A stretch of 19,714 nt of DNA from Bacteroidota bacterium (lineage in GTDB: Bacteria; Bacteroidota; Bacteroidia; Flavobacteriales_D; JABDKJ01), in NCBI GenBank assembly GCA_027621335.1, contig JAQCAN010000015.1:1-19714 (forward strand), given 5' to 3'. Below, one piece after another: positions 8,925 through 15,021 of this stretch. The translations under genes and the position numbers were made by a program. Positions within the stretch are counted from its first letter, which is position 1; each line of letters begins with the position of its first letter. Under the pieces are notes generated by a model, which had not been told where the DNA came from, ran no database searches, and saw only the letters and a list, made by a program, of their open reading frames with translations.

Positions 8925-9846
8925 GGTCGTAATTCGTACAGCGGATGTCGAAGGTGATGTTCTCCACCGACTTGAAAGGGATGTCCCATTCCCCGTCATA
9001 TTGGATGCGTATGGGAACCACCTCTCTGCCGATACGCTTGTTGTCCACCTTCATCCAGATATCGAATTCGAAGAAGATGGTGTTATTGCTCAAGGCATAT
9101 TCCCTGCTCATGACCTCCATGGTCGTTTTGTCAAAATAACTGGTCATTCGCTTGATGACCGTTTTATTGGCTGAGAACTCAGGCTTGGCCTCTACCAGGA
9201 AGACGTAACACCATACCGAATCTGGAGTATAGGCCGAGAAGACGGAAAAATCATAGTAAGGCGTCATATCAGGACTGAAGAGGTCCATCTTGTCACCAAT
9301 GAAGGGCACTGAAACGATCTCCTGCCCCGGATTGAACATCATCTTCTTCAGTTGGGACTTGTACTCCTCTAGTTTGCTCCCTTTGACCTCCACCTGATCC
9401 ATTGTATGGATGTCCCTAGAGACTGATTCGGGTGCTTTGGGAAAGAAGACCTCATCGTACATCTCAGCCGTGAGGTAGCGGTGCTCCCCCTTGCGGTTGT
9501 AGAGTTTTCCTGAGACGATTTCATTGGTGATGGTGATGGTCCGTTTTCCTTGGTTCAAGGTCTGATCGGCCCGCCTTCGGAGATTGGCTTTCTCCTTCTC
9601 CCCCTTATTCCTGACCTCAAGGAAGCTCTCCATGCGATGAGGGAAGTATTTCAGGTTAATGAACGATTGGTAAAACGAAGAGTCAGCCATGACCGCGTCC
9701 ATGAAACCTTGGGCATCCATGCCAACCTCAGCAGTGATGATGAACTCCTTGAGTTGCACGGCCTTGACGACCCCTTCAGGCTCCTGAGCCTGAAGTGAAC
9801 TGGCCAAGCATCCAAAAAGGCCTATTATGAGGAGTCCTCGCTTCAT
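8914..9846 (-). CDS. Secreted protein of unknown function
   Basis: This 310-aa protein begins with a clear signal peptide, MKRGLLIIGLFGCLASSLQAQ, with likely cleavage after AQ. I do not recognise a family. The mature part alternates charged and aromatic residues in a pattern suggesting many beta strands, for example YYDFSVFSAYTPDSVWCYVF and IFFEFDIWMKVDNKRIG. It has one helical, charged segment around residues 75-100 (EVRNKGEKEKANLRRRAD). An elongated antiparallel-sheet fold of the lipid-carrier (LolA-like) kind is possible but is only an impression. No T9SS sorting domain is visible, so a periplasmic location is likely. Its start lies 17 bp from the divergent GNAT start, and its end overlaps the methyltransferase gene by 11 bp. 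Confidence 0.8.
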   Translation of the reverse strand: MKRGLLIIGLFGCLASSLQAQEPEGVVKAVQLKEFIITAEVGMDAQGFMDAVMADSSFYQSFINLKYFPHRMESFLEVRNKGEKEKANLRRRADQTLNQGKRTITITNEIVSGKLYNRKGEHRYLTAEMYDEVFFPKAPESVSRDIHTMDQVEVKGSKLEEYKSQLKKMMFNPGQEIVSVPFIGDKMDLFSPDMTPYYDFSVFSAYTPDSVWCYVFLVEAKPEFSANKTVIKRMTSYFDKTTMEVMSREYALSNNTIFFEFDIWMKVDNKRIGREVVPIRIQYDGEWDIPFKSVENITFDIRCTNYDLSP

Positions 9847-9863
9847 TTATGTAAAATTACCCA

Positions 9864-10370
9864 ATGCTTATCAGACAAGCTTCAACACAAGATGCGGCCA
9901 GGATAGCCGATATAGGCCGGAGGTCCTTCATCCAGTATTTCATGAACGAGGGCAATGCGTCTGAATTGCTAATCTATGTGGATAAGATCTATGCTCCTAA
10001 GGCCTTGGAACAGAGGATGACGGCTGAGAATAGCGAATTCCTGGTGGCGGATGATGAGGGGGAAGTGCAGGGGTTTGCAGAGCTGGAATGGGCTTGTCCT
10101 GAACTTCTTCCTGCTGCGAAATGTCTGAAGCTGGAAAGGCTCTATCTGGATCCTACCAGGGTAGGCACGGGCGCAGGAGCTTTGCTTATGAAAGCCAGCA
10201 TCGAACGCGCCGAAGCAACAGGATGTTCAAAGCTATGGTTACAAGTGCTACGCACTAACACCTTGGCCCTTCTATTCTACGAGCGTTGGGGCTTCGAGGA
10301 GTTCCATCGTTCCCCTGCGAAGTTCAAAGCGGACAGAGAAGTGGATCTGTGGATGTCCAAGGATATCTGA
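9864..10370 (+). CDS. GNAT-family N-acetyltransferase
   Basis: A 168-aa cytoplasmic enzyme predicted to transfer an acetyl group from acetyl-CoA to an amine. The GNAT fold is shown by MLIRQASTQDAARIADIGRR at the N-terminus, the beta-4 strand LKLERLYLDPTRVGTGAG carrying the pyrophosphate-binding loop, and the late motif NTLALLFYERWGFEEF. The acetyl-CoA loop usually reads Q/R-x-x-G-x-G; here it is V-G-T-G-A-G with the Arg one position earlier, a small deviation. The substrate is unknown; such enzymes act on small molecules, antibiotics or protein N-termini. ATG 9864 is the natural start, since the motif A spacing fits and there is no room further upstream without entering the divergent gene. 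No obvious partner lies downstream. Confidence 0.9.
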   Translation: MLIRQASTQDAARIADIGRRSFIQYFMNEGNASELLIYVDKIYAPKALEQRMTAENSEFLVADDEGEVQGFAELEWACPELLPAAKCLKLERLYLDPTRVGTGAGALLMKASIERAEATGCSKLWLQVLRTNTLALLFYERWGFEEFHRSPAKFKADREVDLWMSKDI

Positions 10371-10619
10371 GGAAAGATCAAGGTGGGTGTTTTGCTGCGC
10401 TCGAAAATACCAGTGAACGATAAAGATAGGCGTTGGGTCAATGAAGGATAGAATGAACTCATATCGTCCATTGAGCTATCAGTCTTCAAACGCATATACC
10501 GCGTATTTATATCTAAATGCCTGGATTAGTTTTCAACTTACCCCCCCCCCATTACTAACAAGGCTGTTTTCTACTTTCATTTCAGCTGCACATTGCGTCA
10601 ACCATAAATTAAAACAGCC
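10371..10619. other. Intergenic stretch with a C10 run, no convincing gene
   Basis: About 250 bp lie between the GNAT stop and the small signal-peptide ORF. I see no ORF with protein-like composition and no strong hairpin plus T-run. The notable feature is a run of ten C at 10541-10550. The last 20 bases before 10620 are A-rich (taaattaaaacagcc), as is usual before Bacteroidota start codons. Confidence 0.6.
10541..10550 (+). repeat. C10 mononucleotide tract
   Basis: Ten consecutive C residues follow ttcaactta and precede attactaac. It is the longest mononucleotide run I noticed in the window and lies in non-coding sequence 70 bp upstream of the small signal-peptide ORF. Tracts of this length are prone to slippage in replication and sequencing. 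Confidence 0.95.
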
Positions 10620-10865
10620 ATGAAAGCAGCTTTCTCATTCCCTCGAAGTTCACAAACGACTCCGCGATTTTTCAGGCCAAGCCGAACTAGATGCATGGCG
10701 CTCTTGAAAGCACTGTTGCTGACAATTACAATGAACGCGCAGGTTCCTCTATATGATTCTGAACCTGCTTTAGAATGGAAGCAGATAACCTGGGCTCCCA
10801 ACGATTGGGACGGGAGTCCACAACCAAATCAGGAAGACAGTGGTGACGAATGGTGGAGAGGGTGA
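10620..10865 (+). CDS. Small signal-peptide ORF, possible 5' part of a frameshifted T9SS cargo
   Basis: An 81-aa ORF starting MKAAFSFPRSSQ behind an A-rich leader. A basic N-region (several Arg up to residue 24) is followed by a hydrophobic core, ALLKALLLTIT, and a cleavage-like site NAQ about residue 41. The mature part is only about 40 residues, acidic and Trp-rich (WAPNDWDG, GDEWWRG). Met26 is an alternative start giving a shorter signal peptide. I do not recognise a family. It ends at TGA 10863-10865, 16 bp inside the next ORF, which is in the -1 frame and encodes half of a sorting domain. The two may be one gene broken, or joined, by a -1 shift in the overlap. Whether it is expressed is uncertain. 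Confidence 0.45.
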   Translation: MKAAFSFPRSSQTTPRFFRPSRTRCMALLKALLLTITMNAQVPLYDSEPALEWKQITWAPNDWDGSPQPNQEDSGDEWWRG

Positions 10866-11044
10866 TGTTTGTGGATTCGCAAGGGAGGGTCATTCCAGAT
10901 TCAAAGTTCAAGGTTGAAGGTTCCACTAGCGATAATCTTGAATCTGCAATCTTGAATCTTGAATCCCTTGCCCCCGGCCTCTACACCCTCCTCATCACCG
11001 CCCGTGATGGGCGGCTCTTCTCTGAGAAAGTGGTGGTGGAATGA
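10850..11044 (+). pseudogene. Partial T9SS type A sorting domain in the -1 frame
   Basis: This ORF translates to 64 residues whose pattern fits the second half of a T9SS sorting domain. A strand with FVDSQGRVI is followed by a variable region, then LESLAPGLYTLLITARDG and a terminal EKVVVE. The usual PNP-containing first strand is missing. The protein lacks its own signal peptide, so it cannot be a functional cargo alone. It overlaps the signal-peptide ORF by 16 bp in the -1 frame. The variable region (SKFKVEG to LNLESL) is encoded by degenerate heptanucleotide repeats. The most economical reading is a remnant or frameshifted 3' end of a small secreted protein; programmed frameshifting or a sequencing error are alternatives. 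Confidence 0.5.
10898..10965. repeat. Heptanucleotide repeats forming a long imperfect inverted repeat
   Basis: The left arm (10898-10923) and right arm (10940-10965) are 26 nt each, separated by 16 nt. Comparing the left arm with the reverse complement of the right arm gives 21 identities. Three of the five differences would be G-U pairs in RNA, leaving two mismatches. Both arms are built of 7-nt units close to GATTCAA (seen as AATCTTG on the plus strand of the right arm). The left arm has about three and a half units and the right arm four to five, the last running into the loop. Confidence 0.85.
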
Positions 11045-11081
11045 GGGTTCTAATGCCACATATATTTTAAACAAATGGGGA

Positions 11082-11100
11082 ACTTAAGGACCGCTTAAGT
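11082..11100 (-). terminator. Perfect 7-bp inverted repeat at the mutase stop codon, weak terminator candidate
   Basis: ACTTAAG (11082-11088) and CTTAAGT (11094-11100) flank a 5-nt loop. The TAA stop of the phosphohexomutase lies within the repeat. On the minus-strand transcript the following bases are T-rich but not a clean U-run, so termination is plausible but weak. Confidence 0.35.
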
Positions 11101-12513
11101 CTGTTGCATTTCTTCAGCAATCTCTTTCAAGGCAGCTTTCATAATCCCCGCTGCCTGATCATGGCTGGCTGCCTGCACATAGACGCGTAGCACGGGCTCA
11201 GTACCTGAGGGACGTATCATGATCCAAGAGTCATCGGACAAGTTGAATTTGAAACCGTCCAACGTCTCTATGCTCTTCACTTCATAGGTTCCAAAGGCTT
11301 TGACCCCCCCTTTCTCACATCGCTCTACCACTGCCAATTTCTTGTCCATGCTCAAGTTCAGGTCATTCCTCTTGAATACAAAGGGGCCCACAAGCGCATA
11401 GACCTCTTGGATGAGTTCATTGATTCCTTTCCCTGTCTTGGCCATGAATTCCATAAGCAGTAGTGCCATCCAGATGCCATCCCGTTCAGGGATGTGGCCC
11501 TCAACTGCCATGCCGCCACTCTCTTCTCCAGCAAAAAGGATCGGTTCTTTCATCATCACCTCGCTGGCATACTTGAAGCCGATCTTGACTACTTCGATTG
11601 GCAGGCCATAGTGAACACAGAGATCCTTCAATTTGGTCACCGTGGAAAAGGCAGTGACCACTTTGCCCTTCTTACCTCGATAATGGACGAGGTAATGCAC
11701 CAAGAGCAACATGATGTGATGGGAATCCACAAAATTCCCCATACCGTCCATCAACCCGATCCGGTCTGCATCTCCATCTGTGACCAGCCCGCATTGGATG
11801 TTGCCATGATGGACCAGATATTCACTGAACGCATCTAGGTTCCGCGCAATGGGTTCGGGCGAGATGCCCTGGAACGTAGGGTCTACAGTGCATCTGAAAT
11901 GCATCATGCTCGGGAAGAGGCGCTTCATCACGAACTGCCCTGAACCATACATAGCGTCATAGGCATAATTATGCGCTTCCTTGCGAAGCAACTCCATGTC
12001 AAAGGCAGCCTCGATAGCCTTTATATAAGGGCTTTCCAGGTCCACTTCTCTGAACTTGCCATGCATTTTGAAATCAAAGGACGTAGGGTCAAAGGGTACG
12101 GAATTCTGATGCGGAACTAGGGATTCTATGGTCTTAAGGTCCTCACCTCCCATAGGCCCACCAGCCGAAGTCTTCAGTTTAAAGCCATTGTAGGAGGCAG
12201 GGTTATGGCTCGCAGTGATCATCACCCCTGCGGCTGTTCCAAGATCCCTCGCGGCCAAGGCCAACATGGGTGTGGTCACCATGCGATCAGAGAGTATCAC
12301 CTCTACTCCCTTTTCCAGCAATACTCTAGCTACGGTCTCGGCAAAAAGCCGTCCAGCGAATCGACAATCATAACCGATGACGATGCGCTTGGGATGACCT
12401 TCTTGCTCCATCCAGCCGACCAAGCCCTCCGTGAGCCTGGCTACGTTCCTGACTGTGAATTCCTTGGCGATGATGGCTCGCCAACCGTCTGTTCCGAATG
12501 TGATCTGCTCCAT
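11095..12513 (-). CDS. Phosphohexomutase (phosphoglucomutase/phosphomannomutase family)
   Basis: A 472-aa cytoplasmic alpha-D-phosphohexomutase interconverting sugar 1- and 6-phosphates via a phosphoserine. All family signatures are present: FGTDGWRAI near the N-terminus, the active-site loop TASHNP with Ser102, the metal-binding loop DGDADR (246-251), the sugar-binding loop GEESGG (329-334) and the phosphate-binding loop RPSGTEP (434-440). The length is normal for the bacterial PGM/PMM group. Sequence alone does not settle whether the main substrate is glucose-, mannose- or glucosamine-phosphate, so no symbol is given. It begins 41 bp downstream of mltG on the same strand with no hairpin between, so it may be the last gene of the dapF operon. 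Supply of sugar phosphates for cell-wall or glycan synthesis would fit that context. Confidence 0.95.
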   Translation of the reverse strand: MEQITFGTDGWRAIIAKEFTVRNVARLTEGLVGWMEQEGHPKRIVIGYDCRFAGRLFAETVARVLLEKGVEVILSDRMVTTPMLALAARDLGTAAGVMITASHNPASYNGFKLKTSAGGPMGGEDLKTIESLVPHQNSVPFDPTSFDFKMHGKFREVDLESPYIKAIEAAFDMELLRKEAHNYAYDAMYGSGQFVMKRLFPSMMHFRCTVDPTFQGISPEPIARNLDAFSEYLVHHGNIQCGLVTDGDADRIGLMDGMGNFVDSHHIMLLLVHYLVHYRGKKGKVVTAFSTVTKLKDLCVHYGLPIEVVKIGFKYASEVMMKEPILFAGEESGGMAVEGHIPERDGIWMALLLMEFMAKTGKGINELIQEVYALVGPFVFKRNDLNLSMDKKLAVVERCEKGGVKAFGTYEVKSIETLDGFKFNLSDDSWIMIRPSGTEPVLRVYVQAASHDQAAGIMKAALKEIAEEMQQT

Positions 12514-12554
12514 TCTCTTTGGTTTCTAGTCACTCAGGACATCGATCTGATGCG

Positions 12555-13583
12555 TCAATTGAAAATGCCCCGAGCATTCATGGCCCGCTGATATTCCTTC
12601 GCATAGCGGTTATGTTCCTTCAAGGTCTTGCTGAATTTATGGACGCCAGAACCATCAGGTGTGGCGCACATGAAGATGTACTCATGCTCCTCAGGGGAGA
12701 GGACTGCTTCTATGGCTCCACGGTCGGGCATACGGATGGGTCCCGGAGGAAGTCCTTTATTCTTGTAGGTGTTGTAGGGACTATCCTGTTTCAAATGGCG
12801 GTTCAAGACCCGCCTGATGCCAAAATTCCCCGTGGCGAAGATGACCGTAGGATCGGATTGCAAGGGGATGCCTTGTTCCAATCGGTTCAAATACAGTCCC
12901 GCGATGATAGGCCATTCCTCAGGGCGCATGGACTGTTCCGCCTGGACGATTGACGCTAGAGTCACTACCTCCGACTGGGTCAGATTCAGAGCCCGTGCTT
13001 TGGCCATCCGATCATCCGTCCAGAAGCGTTTGAACTCCGATGCCATCCGCTTGACAAAATCTTCCTCCGAGGTGGTCCAATAGAATTCATAGGTGTTCGG
13101 GATGAACATGGCGATGAAGTTCTCCTGGGTGAAACCATAATAGCTGATTGTCTCAGGATCGGTGAAAGTCTTCAGGAAACTCAGAGAATCCCCTTCCAAT
13201 TTGGCGCCCACTTTTCCGGCCAGCTGAGCCAGGTTCCTGACATTGTTGAAGGAGAGCTTGACAGGCACCTGATTTCCTGAACGCAACATGTCCACCAGGT
13301 CGTTATTGCTCATGCCGTCTTTGAGCAGGTATCGGCCAGGTTTAATGAGATCAGGATAGCCTTTTTTCTCAGCCACCCATAAGAAGGCATCCAAGTCCTT
13401 GAGGGCGTGGCTGCGCTCCAGATCCGTCCTGACTTTCTCGAAATCACTGCCGGTATAGATGAGGAATTCCTTGGTCTCCTGCACTTCCACATTGGAGGCA
13501 TAGATCGCTTGGTAACGGGACCAAGCCCAGTACCCCGCATAGGCCAAGATGAGCAGGATGCTTATCCAAAGGAGCTTTCTCAC
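12555..13583 (-). CDS. mltG: Endolytic murein transglycosylase MltG
   Basis: MltG is an inner-membrane lytic transglycosylase that cuts nascent glycan strands and helps set their length. I place the start at GTG 13583, giving 342 aa and the sequence (V/M)RKLLWISILLILAYAGYWAW, which is the N-terminal membrane anchor. The frame stays open upstream to 13715, but that part translates as a shadow of the GNAT gene and has no membrane-protein character. The family core reads VVTLASIVQAEQ, with the conserved glutamate at 216, then YLNRLEQGIPLQSDPTVIFATG (229-252) and the C-terminal YNTYKNKGLPPGPI (270-283). The length matches the family. The GTG overlaps the GNAT stop (GTGA), implying translational coupling. 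Annotation pipelines often call this family aminodeoxychorismate lyase-like (YceG). Confidence 0.93.
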   Translation of the reverse strand: MRKLLWISILLILAYAGYWAWSRYQAIYASNVEVQETKEFLIYTGSDFEKVRTDLERSHALKDLDAFLWVAEKKGYPDLIKPGRYLLKDGMSNNDLVDMLRSGNQVPVKLSFNNVRNLAQLAGKVGAKLEGDSLSFLKTFTDPETISYYGFTQENFIAMFIPNTYEFYWTTSEEDFVKRMASEFKRFWTDDRMAKARALNLTQSEVVTLASIVQAEQSMRPEEWPIIAGLYLNRLEQGIPLQSDPTVIFATGNFGIRRVLNRHLKQDSPYNTYKNKGLPPGPIRMPDRGAIEAVLSPEEHEYIFMCATPDGSGVHKFSKTLKEHNRYAKEYQRAMNARGIFN

Positions 13584-14068
13584 GGCCGATGTTTTTCGAA
13601 TAAGAGCAAGCCCTGATCCTGTTTGCGTTTGAAGGCATAGCCTGCCTTGGCGAAAAGACCTTGACTGGCTGAATTCTCCGGCTGAACAATGGCCTGCAAG
13701 ACCAGAAGATCCCATTCAAAGAAAGCCAGCTTCTCAAGTTCTCCAAGTGCCTGAAGGCCGTAGCCTTTCCTGCGGTGCATGGATTCTATTATGAGGATAC
13801 CTACGCTGGCCATTTTCTTTTCCCTATGGTATGCAAAGATATCCAGCACCCCGACCGGTTCTTCCTCTTCCTCGCAACAGATGATCCAACGCAGATTTCC
13901 TCCTGGAAGAAACGATTGATTCCTACTAAGAAAATCGGCCAACTCATGACGCGTATAGCTATGTGTACGTCCACCTACGGCCCAATGGGAGGCATCGTTC
14001 TCTACCTCCAATAGCCAATCAAGGTCATGCTCACCTGCTTTCTTGAGGACTCCCTTTTCCATGATCAT
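13580..14068 (-). CDS. GNAT-family N-acetyltransferase (RimJ/RimL-like)
   Basis: A 162-aa cytoplasmic enzyme. The acetyl-CoA loop RRKGYG matches the Q/R-x-x-G-x-G consensus within a segment starting SVGILIIESMHRRKG. The later NSASQGLFAKAGYAFKRK is the beta-5/alpha-4 motif seen in RimJ/RimL and SpeG-like acetyltransferases (Acetyltransf_3 type). The substrate is unknown. The start ATG 14066-14068 overlaps the dapF stop (ATGA), and the stop overlaps the mltG start (GTGA), so it sits in the middle of a tightly coupled three-gene unit. An in-frame ATG two codons later is an alternative start. Its place between dapF and mltG suggests, without proving, a link with cell-envelope growth or simply shared expression. 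Confidence 0.9.
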   Translation of the reverse strand: MIMEKGVLKKAGEHDLDWLLEVENDASHWAVGGRTHSYTRHELADFLSRNQSFLPGGNLRWIICCEEEEEPVGVLDIFAYHREKKMASVGILIIESMHRRKGYGLQALGELEKLAFFEWDLLVLQAIVQPENSASQGLFAKAGYAFKRKQDQGLLLFEKHRP

Positions 14069-14844
14069 AAGGCTATTTCTCCGCAGAAGACCTCTTCGGC
14101 CGGCCCTTCCAGATAGATGTCCTTGAACCCTTCTCTGTCTTTGACAAAACTCACCTTCAAGTCCCCACCAAGCGCTTTGACCTGAATGGTTCCATTTTCC
14201 AATCCATGCAATCGGGCATGGACCAAGGCGGCCGCAGTCACTCCCGTACCGCAGGCCAAAGTCTCATCTTCTACCCCACGTTCGTAGGTGCGTATGCCCA
14301 GCGAATCAGGTCCAAGGTCTTTGACGAAATTCACGTTCACCCCTTCATCGGCATAGCTAGGACTATACCGTATCGCAGCGCCCAATCCCTTGATATCCAT
14401 GGTATTCAAATCAGTGACAGGAAGGATGAGATGTGGCGACCCTGTATATACAAAATTTCCATCTTCATGTGCCTCAATGGCGCTTACCTGATGCATACTG
14501 ATGCGCGCCCCTCCAGCAATCAGAATCCCAGTATGGACGCCATCGACTGCTTCGAAGGTGCAGGACTCCCCCTGTATCATGCCGAGTTTCTTGGCGAAAA
14601 GCAGTCCGCAACGGCTGCCATTTCCACAAAAGCTACGGCTACCATCAGGGTTCATGAAGTCGATCCACAGGTCGGCCACCTTGCTCTTCTTGATGAGGAT
14701 GAGTCCATCCGACCCTATACCGAATCTGCGGTCACAGAGATTTGAGATCAGCGCTGAATCCATCTCACTATACTGGTCATGACGGTCATCGATGAGGATG
14801 AAGTCATTGCCCGCTCCCTGGTATTTGAAGAAATAGGTCTTCAT
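14065..14844 (-). CDS. dapF: Diaminopimelate epimerase
   Basis: DapF converts LL-diaminopimelate to meso-diaminopimelate, the precursor of lysine and of the peptidoglycan crosslink, in the cytoplasm without cofactor. The 259-aa product shows the family landmarks: FFKYQGAGNDFILIDDR at the N-terminus, the first catalytic cysteine Cys73 in FCGNGSRC, and the second, Cys198, in LACGTGVTAAA. GADEGVNVNFV-like sequence (YADEGVNVNFV) lies between the two halves. The length is typical of Bacteroidota enzymes. It is the promoter-proximal gene of the minus-strand cluster, with the GNAT start overlapping its stop. Its promoter should lie in the 177-bp divergent region shared with the HtrA gene. Confidence 0.97.
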   Translation of the reverse strand: MKTYFFKYQGAGNDFILIDDRHDQYSEMDSALISNLCDRRFGIGSDGLILIKKSKVADLWIDFMNPDGSRSFCGNGSRCGLLFAKKLGMIQGESCTFEAVDGVHTGILIAGGARISMHQVSAIEAHEDGNFVYTGSPHLILPVTDLNTMDIKGLGAAIRYSPSYADEGVNVNFVKDLGPDSLGIRTYERGVEDETLACGTGVTAAALVHARLHGLENGTIQVKALGGDLKVSFVKDREGFKDIYLEGPAEEVFCGEIAL

Positions 14845-14949
14845 AGTGGAGACAAAAATGGCATTAAAATCACTGTCTTGCCTTCGTCCATGAGCTTAAC
14901 ATTCTTTAACTCCAATTCACTCCAATACGTGAGGTTTTGGGACGTTATT

Positions 14950-14961
14950 TGATACGTATCA
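14950..14961. promoter_or_regulatory. 12-bp perfect palindrome, possible operator in the dapF/htrA divergent region
   Basis: TGATACGTATCA is a perfect palindrome 60 bp before the HtrA start and 106 bp before the dapF start. The core ATACGT also occurs at 14925-14930. The rest of the 14845-15021 region shows no exact TAnnTTTG element. Binding by a dimeric regulator is an inference from symmetry and position. Confidence 0.4.
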
Positions 14962-15021
14962 GTGAACATTCTAGGAATGATTATTGTCTGAAGATAATAG
15001 AAGCGTAAACGAGTAAAGACC

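Noticed and set aside
10441..10623. 60-aa ORF spanning the C10 tract
   Set aside because: The composition is not protein-like, the C10 tract would place prolines in the middle, and there is no family resemblance. It overlaps the better-supported start at 10620.
10898..10965. Possible CRISPR array or satellite
   Set aside because: The units are only 7 nt, degenerate and inverted, with no unique spacers and no cas genes nearby.
13584..13715. Upstream extension of mltG in the same frame
   Set aside because: The extension lies wholly within the GNAT gene, is rich in Ser, Gly and Arg with no membrane or signal character, and the GTG at 13583 directly precedes the expected membrane anchor.
14206..14745. 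179-aa plus-strand ORF antisense to dapF
   Set aside because: dapF on the other strand has both catalytic cysteines and full family length. The antisense translation has no motif, signal or protein-like periodicity and is a shadow of it.
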